A stretch of 64,000 nt of DNA from an uncultured Bacilli bacterium (GCA_910579455.1 CAJTUT010000001.1:62001-126000); one strand, 5' to 3'; numbered from the stretch's first letter, positions 46,833 to 56,818 are shown. Notes: generated by a model not told the origin, from the letters alone. Made by a program: numbers and translations.

Positions 46833-48692
46833 ATGAAGAAAAAAAATTTAAAATATATCATATTAATAGTGGTAATATCATTCGCCCTTAGTTTCTTGAT
46901 GGAGTTATTTTTTAATAGAAATGTGCTTTTTCTAAATAATACTAAAGAAGCAAAAGTATTAGAAGTTCATGGACTAGAGAAAAAGGGAAAGTGGTATCAG
47001 GCTACTAAAAAAGATTCTTATCTTATCATGAAGTTTAGTACTGATTATATGAATAAGTTACGTTTTGATTATCAGTCTAAAAAGGATTTTCTATGGGATA
47101 TAGAGCTTCAGGATGAAAAAATATCCAATTCTTCTTCTGAACTCATTGATCAGGCAATAAGAAAGTTTGGGAAAAATATACCTAATAAACCAATAAGAAT
47201 TAACTTTCATGAAAAAAATATCAAGGTAAGTAATTTTTATATAGATAACAAAATAGATATCAATTTTATCAGACTCCTTGTTATGATTAGTTCCTGTTTT
47301 GGAGTAGGAATCTTAATCCTTTATAGAAAAACCTTTTTAAAGCACTTAGAAAAAGCATTTTTATTTATTGCCATTTTATCTGGGGGAATCATGATCTTAA
47401 CAGTCCCTAAAAACGTTTTTGTTTCTTGGGATGATCAAATCCATATAAAACATGCTTATGAATTCATGAATTCTGAGTTTAGCGATTTTTCTCCTGCTTT
47501 AAGACTCATAACTACTCACTATAAAATAGATGGAGATACTTTCCAAACACAAGAAGAAAAGATATTAGTCTATCAAGAGTTAAATAAGCTTCATTTAAAA
47601 AAGAGTCAGGATAAAATTCAAGTAAATAATTATAGTGCTAAGTATAATCGAGTAGTTTATTTACCATTTTTTATAGGATTTCAAATTGCAAAAGGATTAA
47701 ATTTAAATTATATTACTACTTTTATACTCGCTAAGTTATTCAATTTTTTGTGTTATGTACTTCTGATGTATTGTGCAATTAAGGTAAGTACCTATGCAAA
47801 GAAAATCATATTTTTAATCTCCTTATTTGTCTCTAATATTTTCTTATCTACACAATTTTCTTATGATCCTACGATTATCGCTAGTATTACCTTATCGATT
47901 GCTTTATTTTTAAGGATGTTAGAGGAACAGAAACTATCTAAAAAATACTGGCTTGGGTTTATATTTTGCAATATTTGGGCAAGCTTACCAAAAGCCATTT
48001 ATTGCCCTTTGTTATTGTTAGTGCTGTTTATTCCTAATCAAAAATTTGATAGTAAGAAACAGGCACATTTATTAAAAGGAGTCATCATAGCACTTACCTT
48101 ACTATTAATGTCTACTTTTGTACTACCAATGTTATCAGGTTCTGTTAGCGGTGATCCAAGAGGTGGGGCAACCAATGCCTCTTTGCAATTGAAGTTTATA
48201 TTTAGTAATCCATTTAGATATATTAAAATATTAATGAAGTTTTTTATTTTAAATGGGGCGACATTAACCTTTGGAGAAGGAGCTTTTATTAGTCTTTCTT
48301 ATATTAATGATTGTATAGAACCTATTATTCCCTTCATCTATATTACTAATTTTATCCTTCTGTTGTATGTTGTCTTTACTGATAAATTTGATAAAAAACT
48401 AATTTCTAATAAAATGAAAATAGTATTTGGTACTTGTTTTATAGGAATCTCTGTATTGATTTGTACAGCATTATATATATCTTTTACACCCGTTGCAAGC
48501 ACAACGATCGCGGGGGTTCAAACGAGATATTTTATTCCATTATTCATTTTATTGTTGTTGATTTTGAAACCAACTAGTAATCATAAACAAGATCTTAAGA
48601 TTCAAAAACAGAATATATTCCTTTTGCTAATTCCCTTTTTATCATTAATGATTACTAATTTCTTACTGGTATATATGAAAATAGGAATATAA
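46833..48692 (+). CDS. DUF2142 polytopic membrane protein (probable GT-C glycosyltransferase)
   Basis: This 619-residue protein has an N-terminal helix, an outer beta domain (about 35-145) and about ten further helices. NVFVSWDDQIHIKHAYEFM is the DUF2142 loop with acidic residues, equivalent to the catalytic loop of GT-C enzymes. STTIAGVQTRYFIPL is the second family signature near the C-terminus. DUF2142 proteins occur in glycan loci and are predicted to use polyprenyl-phosphate sugars. A paralogue is encoded at 59354. The Shine-Dalgarno is AAGGAG. Confidence 0.85.
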   Translation: MKKKNLKYIILIVVISFALSFLMELFFNRNVLFLNNTKEAKVLEVHGLEKKGKWYQATKKDSYLIMKFSTDYMNKLRFDYQSKKDFLWDIELQDEKISNSSSELIDQAIRKFGKNIPNKPIRINFHEKNIKVSNFYIDNKIDINFIRLLVMISSCFGVGILILYRKTFLKHLEKAFLFIAILSGGIMILTVPKNVFVSWDDQIHIKHAYEFMNSEFSDFSPALRLITTHYKIDGDTFQTQEEKILVYQELNKLHLKKSQDKIQVNNYSAKYNRVVYLPFFIGFQIAKGLNLNYITTFILAKLFNFLCYVLLMYCAIKVSTYAKKIIFLISLFVSNIFLSTQFSYDPTIIASITLSIALFLRMLEEQKLSKKYWLGFIFCNIWASLPKAIYCPLLLLVLFIPNQKFDSKKQAHLLKGVIIALTLLLMSTFVLPMLSGSVSGDPRGGATNASLQLKFIFSNPFRYIKILMKFFILNGATLTFGEGAFISLSYINDCIEPIIPFIYITNFILLLYVVFTDKFDKKLISNKMKIVFGTCFIGISVLICTALYISFTPVASTTIAGVQTRYFIPLFILLLLILKPTSNHKQDLKIQKQNIFLLLIPFLSLMITNFLLVYMKIGI

Positions 48693-48741
48693 AATATAGA
48701 TTTCATCAGATAATTGTAGTAAAATGAAAATAGGTGATTTT

Positions 48742-49464
48742 ATGGAAAAAGTATTACTAATCATACCTGCTTATAATGAAGAGGATAATATTTTAAATAC
48801 TTATCAAAGTATCATGGATTATAATAAGAAGAATAAAACCAAATATGACGTCATTGTAATTAACGATGGTTCAACTGATCATACGAGCGAAATTTGTCAT
48901 AAAAACAAGATTCCAGTTGTGGATTTGATTCATAATTTGGGAATCGGAGGTGCTGTTCAAACGGGTTATAAATATGCAGATGCTCATCAATATGATATTG
49001 CGATTCAGTTTGATGGGGATGGACAACATGATGTAAGATATGTATCTGATATCATGAAGCCAATTAAAGAAAAAGGTATCGATATGGTAATTGGATCTAG
49101 ATTTATTAGCAAAATGGATACCTTTAGATCTACTTTGGCAAGAAGAATTGGAATTTCTATTATTTCCTTTTTTATGAAGCTAGTGACAGGAAAAAAGATA
49201 TATGATACTACGTCTGGCTTTAGAGCTTGTTCTAAAAAACTAATTCAGGATTTTGCAATTTCTTATCCAAGTGAATATCCAGAGCCAGTTACAACCGCTG
49301 AAGTCATCAAAAAAAACTATCAGGTATTAGAAGTTCCTGTCGAGATGAAAGAAAGAAAGGCGGGAACTTCTTCTATCAAGGCATGGAAGAATGCTTATTA
49401 TATGATGAATGTGACAGTTGCCTTACTAGCAATCAAAATAAGGAGGTATAAAAAATGCAAATAA
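48742..49464 (+). CDS. Family 2 glycosyltransferase, polyprenyl-phosphate-sugar synthase type (DPM1-like)
   Basis: This 240-residue enzyme matches dolichol- or undecaprenyl-phosphate mannose/glucose synthases: VLLIIPAYNEEDNI, VINDGSTDHTSEI, LIHNLGIGGAVQTGYKYA, IQFDGDGQHD and TSGFRACSKKL. It has no C-terminal membrane helices. TAGGTGA points to ATG 48742, and an in-frame ATG at 48724 has no Shine-Dalgarno. It overlaps a DUF2304 gene by 10 nt, a pairing frequent in Firmicutes glycan loci. The enzyme probably charges a polyprenyl carrier with one sugar for use outside the membrane. Confidence 0.92.
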   Translation: MEKVLLIIPAYNEEDNILNTYQSIMDYNKKNKTKYDVIVINDGSTDHTSEICHKNKIPVVDLIHNLGIGGAVQTGYKYADAHQYDIAIQFDGDGQHDVRYVSDIMKPIKEKGIDMVIGSRFISKMDTFRSTLARRIGISIISFFMKLVTGKKIYDTTSGFRACSKKLIQDFAISYPSEYPEPVTTAEVIKKNYQVLEVPVEMKERKAGTSSIKAWKNAYYMMNVTVALLAIKIRRYKKCK

Positions 49465-49808
49465 ATTTAATTATTACCCTCATTGCGGTTGCCTTATTTC
49501 TAATTATTTTAACGACCTATATATTAAAAAAAGGACGAATTTCAGAAAAATATGCCCTACTATGGTATGGTATGACTATGATGATATTATTAGTGGCATT
49601 ATTTCCTAATTTATTTGTATTTATTTCCGAAAAGTTAGGATTTAAAGTCATGTCTAACTTGATTATGGGAATTTTAATTGGAGTTTTGATTTTGATTTTG
49701 ATGGCTCTTACAATTATGATTGCAGGACAGAAAAAAAAGACCATTTTATTAATACAGGAGATTTCTATTTTAAAAAGTGAAATCAGATCAATGAAGGAAA
49801 ATCAGTGA
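49455..49808 (+). CDS. DUF2304 small membrane protein
   Basis: This 117-residue protein has three membrane helices (about 3-23, 35-57, 67-90) and a short charged C-terminal helix. KGRISEKYALLWYGMTM is the DUF2304 signature. The family almost always accompanies a DPM1-like glycosyltransferase and may be its membrane partner, or flip the lipid-linked sugar. It overlaps the upstream gene by 10 nt and the downstream gene by 1 nt. Shine-Dalgarno AGGAGG lies in the upstream gene. Confidence 0.92.
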   Translation: MQINLIITLIAVALFLIILTTYILKKGRISEKYALLWYGMTMMILLVALFPNLFVFISEKLGFKVMSNLIMGILIGVLILILMALTIMIAGQKKKTILLIQEISILKSEIRSMKENQ

Positions 49809-50599
49809 TGAAAAAGATTCATACGTTTGTAGTCTTAGCCTACAAAGAATCCCAAGAATTAGAAACTTGTATTAAGTCTGTCCTAAATCAAAGCCTAAAG
49901 ACAAATGTTGTAATTGCAACTTCTACTCCTAATACATATATCAAAAAAATGGCAAAAAAGTATTCTCTTCAAATGATAATAAATAAGGAACAAAAAGGGA
50001 TAGGATATGATTTTGATTTTGCCAGTAATTGCGTAGAATCAGAATTAGTGACAATTTCACACCAAGATGATATTTATGATGCTAATTATGCTGAAAAGGT
50101 AGTAGAAGCATATCAAAAAAATAAGAATGCCCTGATCATTTTTACTGATTATTATGAAATTAAAAATGAACAAAAAGAAAAAACAAACAAAAATTTAAAA
50201 ATCAAAAGAGTTTTACTATTTCCACTTAGATTCCGATTTTTATCAAAATTTAAGTTTTTTAAGCGATTTGTATTAAGGTTTGGAAATGCAATTAGTTGTC
50301 CCGCAGTTACCTTTGTTAGAAAAAATGTACCAAAAGATAAATTTAAGTGCCATTTCAAATGCGATGTAGATTGGTATGCGTGGGAGAAGTTATCACATCT
50401 TAATGGATCTTTTATCTATATTAAAGATAAGTTGATGGGGCATAGAATTCACGAGGATTCTACCACGACCGAAATCATAAAAGAAAATATTAGAACGCAA
50501 GAAGATTTGGAAATGTTTCAAAAGTTTTGGCCAAAGTGGATTGCCAAAAGCCTAAATAGTATTTATAAAAATTCTGAAAAAAATAATGAGGAGAAGTAA
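49808..50599 (+). CDS. Family 2 glycosyltransferase
   Basis: This 263-residue GT-A enzyme has FVVLAYKESQELETCIKSVL at the N-terminus, VIATSTPN, and the metal site SHQDDIYD. CPAVTFVRKNVP and CDVDWYAWEKLS lie in the acceptor half. The N-terminal nucleotide-binding part is well preserved, but I cannot tell the donor sugar. The ATG at 49808 overlaps the DUF2304 stop (TGATG), so translation is coupled. It is probably cytoplasmic. Confidence 0.85.
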   Translation: MKKIHTFVVLAYKESQELETCIKSVLNQSLKTNVVIATSTPNTYIKKMAKKYSLQMIINKEQKGIGYDFDFASNCVESELVTISHQDDIYDANYAEKVVEAYQKNKNALIIFTDYYEIKNEQKEKTNKNLKIKRVLLFPLRFRFLSKFKFFKRFVLRFGNAISCPAVTFVRKNVPKDKFKCHFKCDVDWYAWEKLSHLNGSFIYIKDKLMGHRIHEDSTTTEIIKENIRTQEDLEMFQKFWPKWIAKSLNSIYKNSEKNNEEK

Positions 50600-50617
50600 A
50601 AAAAGGAGGAGTATTAT

Positions 50618-51556
50618 ATGAAAAAAGAAGAAAAGAAAGAAATTGCAGTACTAATTCCTTGCTATAACGAGGCAAAAACCATTGAGAAGGTAGTAAAAGA
50701 TTATAAAAAGGCTTTACCAGATGCCAGTATTTATGTTTATGATAATAATTCAACAGATGGTACAGACCAGTTAGCAAAAAAAGCAGGAGCAATCATAAAG
50801 TATGAATATCGCCAAGGAAAAGGAAATGTTATTCGTAGTATGTTTAAAGACATTGAGGCGGATTGTTATTTAATGATCGATGGGGATGATACTTATCCTT
50901 GTGAAAATGCAAGAGAAATGTGTGATTTAATTTTAAATAAGCAGGCTGATATGGTAATTGGAGACCGATTATCTTCTACTTATTTTAAGGAAAATAAAAG
51001 ACCATTTCATAATTTCGGGAACCGACTTGTAAGAGGATTAATTAATACTTTATTTAAAAGTAAAGTGAGAGATATTATGACAGGATATAGAGCCTTTAGT
51101 TATGAATTTGTAAAAACATTTCCCGTTCTTTCTAAGGGGTTTGAAATAGAAACTGAAATGACCATTCATGCCCTAGATAAGAATTTTTTACTAAAAGAAA
51201 TTCCAGTCGAATATCGTGATAGACCAGATGGAAGTGAATCTAAACTAAGTACTTATAGTGATGGTTTTAAGGTCTTAAAAACCATAGGAAGACTTTTTAA
51301 AGAGTATAAACCAACTATTTTCTTTACCTTGATTAGTTTCTTCTTTTTCATTATTTCTGTGATTTTTGCGGTACCTGTATTTAGGGAGTATTTTCAAACT
51401 GGATTGGTGCCAAGATATCCTACTTTAATATTCTCTGGTTTTATGTTAATGGTTTCTATTTTACTTTTTGTATGTGGATTAATATTAGAAGTAGTTGTAA
51501 AAAAACATAGACAACTATTTGAATTAGTATTGACTCATATTAAAAAAAGTTCTTAA
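50618..51556 (+). CDS. Family 2 glycosyltransferase with two C-terminal membrane helices (GtrB/DPM-like)
   Basis: This 312-residue enzyme has a GT-A domain (VLIPCYNEAKTIEKVV, VYDNNSTDGTDQLAKKAG, MIDGDDTYP, DIMTGYRAFS) and two membrane helices at about 235-257 and 268-292. This is the architecture of GtrB-type undecaprenyl-phosphate sugar synthases. It probably makes a second lipid-phosphate sugar, distinct from the product of the enzyme at 48742. The GtrA-type flippase it would need may be the one at 60889. Shine-Dalgarno AAAGGAGGAG is ideal. Confidence 0.92.
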   Translation: MKKEEKKEIAVLIPCYNEAKTIEKVVKDYKKALPDASIYVYDNNSTDGTDQLAKKAGAIIKYEYRQGKGNVIRSMFKDIEADCYLMIDGDDTYPCENAREMCDLILNKQADMVIGDRLSSTYFKENKRPFHNFGNRLVRGLINTLFKSKVRDIMTGYRAFSYEFVKTFPVLSKGFEIETEMTIHALDKNFLLKEIPVEYRDRPDGSESKLSTYSDGFKVLKTIGRLFKEYKPTIFFTLISFFFFIISVIFAVPVFREYFQTGLVPRYPTLIFSGFMLMVSILLFVCGLILEVVVKKHRQLFELVLTHIKKSS

Positions 51557-51590
51557 AAAATATCAATAATTAGTAAATAGGAGTGTTTTT

Positions 51591-53486
51591 ATGGATTTTA
51601 TCTTTCCACTATTTTATTTTATACTTACCACTGGCTTTATGGTTGTAATATCAAAAAAAAGCTTTGGCAAGTGTCTTCCACTTGCCATGCTACTAGTAGC
51701 ATTTACATATTTTTTTAGCCAAGTTATTTTTAAGACCTTTAAAATAGGTTTTTATCTAAATATCTTATTTGCCGCTTTATTTTTAGTATGGTTATTGATC
51801 TCTAAAATAAAAAGGAAAGACCTTAGTGAGTTTAAGAAAAGATTTTTATCGAAAGGTTTCTATTTCTTTCTTGTAATTTATATTGGTGTTTTCCTGTTTG
51901 ATTTGAATAGAGACTTTTCTATGTGGGATGAGTTTTCACATTGGGGTGAAATGGTAAAGGAAATGTTGAGGTTAGATCATTTTTACTCTGTTAGTTCCTC
52001 AACCTTAATGGCACATAAAGATTATCCACCAATTGTTTCTTTATTTGAACTATTTTTTTGTAATTTGTCTGGTGGTTATCAAGAAGCCTATCTGATTAGG
52101 TCCATTCATTTACTTAGTTTTTCTCTATTTATCCCAGCAATTTGTGATTGTGATGTGAAATTTCTTAAAATAAAAACCTTTTTCAAAGCATTATTGATGA
52201 TGGGAATTATATTTTTAACTATTTTATTATTTGATCAACATGGGATTATCAATACAATTTATACAGATTATCTTATGGCTATTTTAGTTTCCTATTCCTT
52301 ATCTTTAATTTTATTAGAAAAAGAACCTTTATCAAACTTTCATTTATTGAATTTATCTGTTGCTTGTTCCTTTTTAGTGATGACAAAACAAATGGGTCTT
52401 CCTCTTTATGCTATGATTTTGTTTATGTTTATTTTCAATGTATTAATAAAAAATAAGTTTAAGATAAAAAAAGTGTTTCATAAACAAAAAATCTTTTCAG
52501 TTACAAAGATTGTTATTTTATTATTCATAATTCCTTTATCCCTTTGGAAAGGTTGGGATATGTATGTGAATTCTCTACATCTTAATGCCCAATTTAAATT
52601 ATCTGATTTAAAATTATCAGAATTAGGGGGAATTATTAAGAAAACATCAGGGGAGCAATATCAACAACAAGCAGCGATGAACTATATGAATGCTATAAAA
52701 AATAATAGCATGACCACATCCATAGTTTCATTCAATTATCTTCAATGTGCTATTTTAGTTTTTCTTTTATTATATTTGATCTATTTATATAGAAAGAAGT
52801 ATTTTAATAAAGGGCAAATCGCACTAACTGCACTTACCTTAGCTTTTGGTTTTATTGGTTATGCTTTTGTGATGCTTATTATGTATGTATTCTCATTTGG
52901 ACCTGTGGAAGGACCTAACTTGGCATCATTTAATCGCTACTTACCAACTTATGTATTAATCTGTATGCTATTCATTGTAATGCTTTTGATCTATATCGAT
53001 AGTCGAGATGATAAAAAAAGTGATTCTTTAAAAAAATATATTCTTATTTTTTGCATACTAATCTTGATTCAAAAACCTAGTTTTACTACGAAGATTACCC
53101 CACAGTGGAAATCTAGTGACGAAAGTATTTTTGAATATCATGCGAAAAAACTAATGAAAAAAACTAAAGAAAATTCTAAAATTTTCTTAATTGCCCAAAA
53201 TTCAACAGGGGAATTTCAATTTTTTGTAAAATATTATATGAATCCTAGAATTGTTAACAGGCATCGTTTTAATCTTCCTGTTGCGAATGTGGATAATTAT
53301 AAGGAGTATTTTGAACAAGAAATTAAAAACGATATGATCAGCTTTGATTATTTGTATTTAGCACAAATAGATGATGAATTTAGGGAAAAATATCAATTTT
53401 TATTTTCAAATTCTAAAGTTGAGAATGAACAACTTTATAAAATAAAAAAGAATGGTAATAACTTTGAACTTATATTACAAAAATAG
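51591..53486 (+). CDS. Large polytopic membrane protein, probable GT-C glycosyltransferase
   Basis: This 631-residue protein has about twelve helices and a soluble C-terminal part (about 530-631). The loop NRDFSMWDEFSHWGEMVKEM followed by HKDYPPIVSLFE fits the acidic-plus-His/Trp pattern of GT-C enzymes that take sugar from a polyprenyl phosphate. No named family is certain. It follows the GtrB-like synthase by 34 bp, so it is the natural candidate for the transferase using that lipid-linked sugar. Shine-Dalgarno AGGAG. A terminator follows. Confidence 0.75.
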   Translation: MDFIFPLFYFILTTGFMVVISKKSFGKCLPLAMLLVAFTYFFSQVIFKTFKIGFYLNILFAALFLVWLLISKIKRKDLSEFKKRFLSKGFYFFLVIYIGVFLFDLNRDFSMWDEFSHWGEMVKEMLRLDHFYSVSSSTLMAHKDYPPIVSLFELFFCNLSGGYQEAYLIRSIHLLSFSLFIPAICDCDVKFLKIKTFFKALLMMGIIFLTILLFDQHGIINTIYTDYLMAILVSYSLSLILLEKEPLSNFHLLNLSVACSFLVMTKQMGLPLYAMILFMFIFNVLIKNKFKIKKVFHKQKIFSVTKIVILLFIIPLSLWKGWDMYVNSLHLNAQFKLSDLKLSELGGIIKKTSGEQYQQQAAMNYMNAIKNNSMTTSIVSFNYLQCAILVFLLLYLIYLYRKKYFNKGQIALTALTLAFGFIGYAFVMLIMYVFSFGPVEGPNLASFNRYLPTYVLICMLFIVMLLIYIDSRDDKKSDSLKKYILIFCILILIQKPSFTTKITPQWKSSDESIFEYHAKKLMKKTKENSKIFLIAQNSTGEFQFFVKYYMNPRIVNRHRFNLPVANVDNYKEYFEQEIKNDMISFDYLYLAQIDDEFREKYQFLFSNSKVENEQLYKIKKNGNNFELILQK

Positions 53487-53511
53487 TATATGGAAAAAGA
53501 AAATCAGATGT

Positions 53512-53555
53512 ATTAAGTAAGGAAAAATTAAGCTACTTAATCGTTTGTTTTTTTT
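53512..53555 (+). terminator. Intrinsic terminator after the GT-C gene
   Basis: ATTAAGTA and TACTTAAT form an 8-bp perfect stem with a 14-nt loop, followed by CG and a long T-rich run (TTTGTTTTTTTT). Confidence 0.65.
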
Positions 53556-53594
53556 ATTAAGATAATTAAAAGTATAGATTTTATGAAGTAAAGA

Positions 53595-53603
53595 TGATAC
53601 AAT
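53595..53603 (+). promoter_or_regulatory. Possible extended -10 promoter before the LicD gene
   Basis: TGATACAAT lies about 85 bp before the ATG at 53689. A weaker TAAAAT lies nearer (53672-53677). The gap between 53487 and 53688 holds only the terminator and these. Confidence 0.4.
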
Positions 53604-53688
53604 AATTATATCAAAAGATAGAAAAGATGGCTTTAGTAATATAAGATTGAATGGTACTATAAAAGGTATCCTAAAATAGGAGGCAGTT

Positions 53689-54540
53689 ATGAATCAAGAT
53701 TATTATTCTGAGAAAACTTTAAAGAAACTTCAAAAAATAGAGTTAGGAATATTAAAAGACTTTGACAAAATTTGTATGGAAAATCATTTAGAATATTTTA
53801 TATGTGGAGGATCTGCGATAGGAATTGTAAGACATCATGGTTTTATTCCTTGGGATGATGATATTGATGTTGCTATGCCTAGATCAGATTACGATCGGTT
53901 TTTAAAAATTGCGAAGGAAAAATATTCTAAAAAATACTCTATTATGAATAATGAGCAGAATCCAAAGTTTCCTCTCATGAATACGAGATGGGGCTTAAAT
54001 GGTACAGAGTATAAAACAGAGGATTTAAAAGATATCCCTGGTAATTTTGGTATTTTTTTAGATATTTTTTGTTTTGATAATATTCCAGATGATGATAAAT
54101 TAATGAAAAAACAAGCAACAAAAGCATGGTTTTTTGGAAAACTCTTAGTACTTAGTGGAGTGAAAAAGCCGACTCTTTATTGTTATGGAATAAAGAAAAA
54201 AATACTACAAGGAATCTTTTTTCTGGCACACTATATTTTGAAGTTATTTCATATAAGTAGTCGAAGTTTTTATAAAAAAGCTCTTCAGTATGCAATTCAA
54301 TATAATGATGAAAAAACAAAGAGATTTGCTTATTTATTTGATCCGCAAAGATATACAAGTATTGTAAATAAAGAAGATATTTATCCACTAAAAAGAATGA
54401 AGTTTGAAAATATCGAAGTTAATGTGGCATCTAAAATTGAAAAGTATCTAGAAACTAGATATGGGGATTATATGACCTTACCACCAGAAGAAAAAAGGCA
54501 TACTCATCCTCCTTATAGTCTTAAGTTTAAGGGGGATTAG
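53689..54540 (+). CDS. LicD-family phosphotransferase
   Basis: This 283-residue protein belongs to the nucleotidyltransferase-fold LicD/fukutin family, which adds phosphocholine or similar phospho-groups to teichoic acids and other glycans. Visible motifs are LEYFICGGSAIGIVRHHGF, IPWDDDIDVAMPRSDYDRF (metal-binding acidic cluster), GIFLDIFCFDNIP and TRYGDYMTLPPEEKRHTH. It has no lic1-type choline uptake or activation genes nearby, so the group transferred is unknown. Shine-Dalgarno AGGAGG. The next gene starts 2 bp after its stop. Confidence 0.92.
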   Translation: MNQDYYSEKTLKKLQKIELGILKDFDKICMENHLEYFICGGSAIGIVRHHGFIPWDDDIDVAMPRSDYDRFLKIAKEKYSKKYSIMNNEQNPKFPLMNTRWGLNGTEYKTEDLKDIPGNFGIFLDIFCFDNIPDDDKLMKKQATKAWFFGKLLVLSGVKKPTLYCYGIKKKILQGIFFLAHYILKLFHISSRSFYKKALQYAIQYNDEKTKRFAYLFDPQRYTSIVNKEDIYPLKRMKFENIEVNVASKIEKYLETRYGDYMTLPPEEKRHTHPPYSLKFKGD

Positions 54541-54542
54541 GG

Positions 54543-55550
54543 ATGAAAAAAATATCGATTATTATACCTGCTTATAATGCGGAAAAATATATAAAAGAAA
54601 CATTGGAATCCATCTTATCGCAGACTTTTCATAAGATAGAAGTAATTGTAATAGATGATGGATCTAAGGATAAAACCAATCAATTAGTGGAAAAATATCA
54701 AAAAAAGCATCCTGATATTATTCAATTATATTCCCAAAAGAACTTAGGACAATCCTCTGCTAGAAATAAAGCTTTGCAATATGTTAGTGGAGACTATATA
54801 GCTTTTGTAGATGCAGACGATACTTTAAAAAAGGACTGTTTAGAAAAACTTTATTCTAAAATAGAAGAGGAAAAAGCGGATATTGTAATATGTGGATATG
54901 AAAAGTTTTATGACTTTTCTGATGAGATATTTTACCAGAGAATGCCAAACGATTGGGATGTAGAATTTGATCATGGATTTCACCATATTTTTCAGTATTC
55001 ACCATGTGCTAAACTATTTAGAACTTCTTTTATTAAAAAATATAATTTAAAGTTTAGCGAGGGGGAGCAATTAGAGGATGGTCCTTATAATGCCTTAGCG
55101 AACTTATTAGCAACCAAAGTGGTATCATTAAATTATATTGGATATCGCTATAGAGTATATGAAAATTCCACTATGGGAAATATAAGAAAAAAGAACAATA
55201 GACCAAAACCACCTTATCATGGGGTTATTACGTTAATTGAAAAGTTTGATCAATTTAATAAAGACAGCAATAAAAGACAAGTGATGGAATACTGTACTAC
55301 CAAAATCTTGGCGGGTTTTGTGACTACTATGTATAAAACTTGTGATAGAAAAACAAGAAAAGAAATATGTAATTACTGTCATGAAATTATGAGAAAGTAT
55401 TTTAAAAATATAAGAAAAAATCCTTATATCAAGATTAAAAAATTAAAAAAATTACCTTTATCACATCGTGTTGCAGTAAGATTATTTGTCTTCTTTGATC
55501 GAATTAACTTACTCTATCCATTTTCGGTTGTGATTACTAAGGTGCTATAA
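54543..55550 (+). CDS. Family 2 glycosyltransferase (EpsH/CpsJ-like)
   Basis: This 335-residue enzyme has a classic GT-A start: ISIIIPAYNAEKYIKETLESI, VIVIDDGSKDKTNQL, NLGQSSARNKAL and the metal site FVDADDT. CAKLFRTSFIKK and EDGPYNALANLLATK lie in the acceptor half, and the C-terminal third is basic and helical. Donor and acceptor are unknown. Shine-Dalgarno GGGGGATTAGGG. Its stop overlaps the flippase start by 1 nt. Confidence 0.9.
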   Translation: MKKISIIIPAYNAEKYIKETLESILSQTFHKIEVIVIDDGSKDKTNQLVEKYQKKHPDIIQLYSQKNLGQSSARNKALQYVSGDYIAFVDADDTLKKDCLEKLYSKIEEEKADIVICGYEKFYDFSDEIFYQRMPNDWDVEFDHGFHHIFQYSPCAKLFRTSFIKKYNLKFSEGEQLEDGPYNALANLLATKVVSLNYIGYRYRVYENSTMGNIRKKNNRPKPPYHGVITLIEKFDQFNKDSNKRQVMEYCTTKILAGFVTTMYKTCDRKTRKEICNYCHEIMRKYFKNIRKNPYIKIKKLKKLPLSHRVAVRLFVFFDRINLLYPFSVVITKVL

Positions 55551-56818
55551 TGAAAGAAAAAAAATTATCGTTAGCCAGTAATCTAGTTTGGAACTCAATT
55601 GGTTCTTTTACTTATTTAGTATGCCAATGGTTATTAACTTTACTAATCGTTAGACTATCAAACAATTTAAGTGATGCTGGCAACTTATCCTTAGCAATTT
55701 CTATTACTAATATTTTTTATAATTTTGCATGCTTTAATGTAAGACCTTATTTAGTCTCTGATAATATAGGAGAGTATAAAACAGAAGAATATACTTCTTT
55801 TCGAATTGTGACTTGTATTTTATCCACAATACTTTGCTTTTTATACATTTTAATATTTGATTATACGATGACACAATTAATCTGTATTCTTTTATATATG
55901 TTATTTAAAGTAGGAGAGGCAGTTGTGGATTTATTTCATGCTTTTGAACAAAGGAAGTCTAGAATGGATATTGGAGGAATCTCCTTATTTTGTAGGGGAG
56001 TCCTATCAATTGCTAGTTTCTATGTTGGATTTAGAATTTTTCATAATATTAATATTGCTATTATTGGTATGATCATTTCAACATGGCTTTTTATCCTTTT
56101 CTATGATTATCCAAAGGTCCAAAAAATAGAAAAAATAAAAGTAAGGATGAATTATCAAAAAGTCAAAGAACTATTTATAAAATTTTTACCCTTAGCGATT
56201 GGGACTTTCATAGGATCAATGGCAACATCTTTACCAAGACAATTTTTGGAGAGTATAGAGGGAGCTAGTATTTTGGGAATTTATGCAACAGTTGCAACTC
56301 CAGCAGTGATTGTTCAAACTGCAGCATCTTATATCTATAATCCTTTGTTAGTTATCTTTTCAGATTTTAGAACGAAAAAAGACTCGAAAGGATTTTGGCT
56401 CCTTTTCTTAAAAACCAGTTTAATAATTATTGCACTTTCTACTGTATGTATTATAGGTTCCCAATTTTTAGCAAAGTGGGGACTCCAATTGTTGTATGGA
56501 GCAAAAATAGCTAACTATGATTATTTATTTACTGGTGTTATTTTCTACACCTCTTTAACTGGATATATGTGGTTTTGTCACAATATTTTAATCATTTTAA
56601 GAAAGATGAAGGAACTATTACTTATTAATGTAACAGCTTTTATCTTATGTTTATCAACTGCAACACTATTTATTAAAAAGTACTCGATGAATGGTACCAG
56701 TTACTGTCTTATTTTCTTTACTTCTATTATGATTGTCGGGATGTTAATCATTATTGTAAGAGATATTAGAGAATTAGGTATTAGCGAAAAAAAGGATGTC
56801 AAGGAGGTTGTAAAATGA
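55550..56818 (+). CDS. Wzx-like polysaccharide flippase (MOP superfamily)
   Basis: This 422-residue protein has about twelve membrane helices. It starts with LASNLVWNSIGSFTYLVCQWLLTLLIVR, the typical opening of Wzx and teichuronic-acid flippases, and contains LPLAIGTFIGSMATSLPRQF and IYATVATPAVIVQT. It would flip lipid-linked repeat units for assembly by the Wzy-like protein at 28812. Translation is coupled to the preceding GT2 gene. After its end a strong Shine-Dalgarno precedes only a nine-codon frame. Confidence 0.9.
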   Translation: MKEKKLSLASNLVWNSIGSFTYLVCQWLLTLLIVRLSNNLSDAGNLSLAISITNIFYNFACFNVRPYLVSDNIGEYKTEEYTSFRIVTCILSTILCFLYILIFDYTMTQLICILLYMLFKVGEAVVDLFHAFEQRKSRMDIGGISLFCRGVLSIASFYVGFRIFHNINIAIIGMIISTWLFILFYDYPKVQKIEKIKVRMNYQKVKELFIKFLPLAIGTFIGSMATSLPRQFLESIEGASILGIYATVATPAVIVQTAASYIYNPLLVIFSDFRTKKDSKGFWLLFLKTSLIIIALSTVCIIGSQFLAKWGLQLLYGAKIANYDYLFTGVIFYTSLTGYMWFCHNILIILRKMKELLLINVTAFILCLSTATLFIKKYSMNGTSYCLIFFTSIMIVGMLIIIVRDIRELGISEKKDVKEVVK

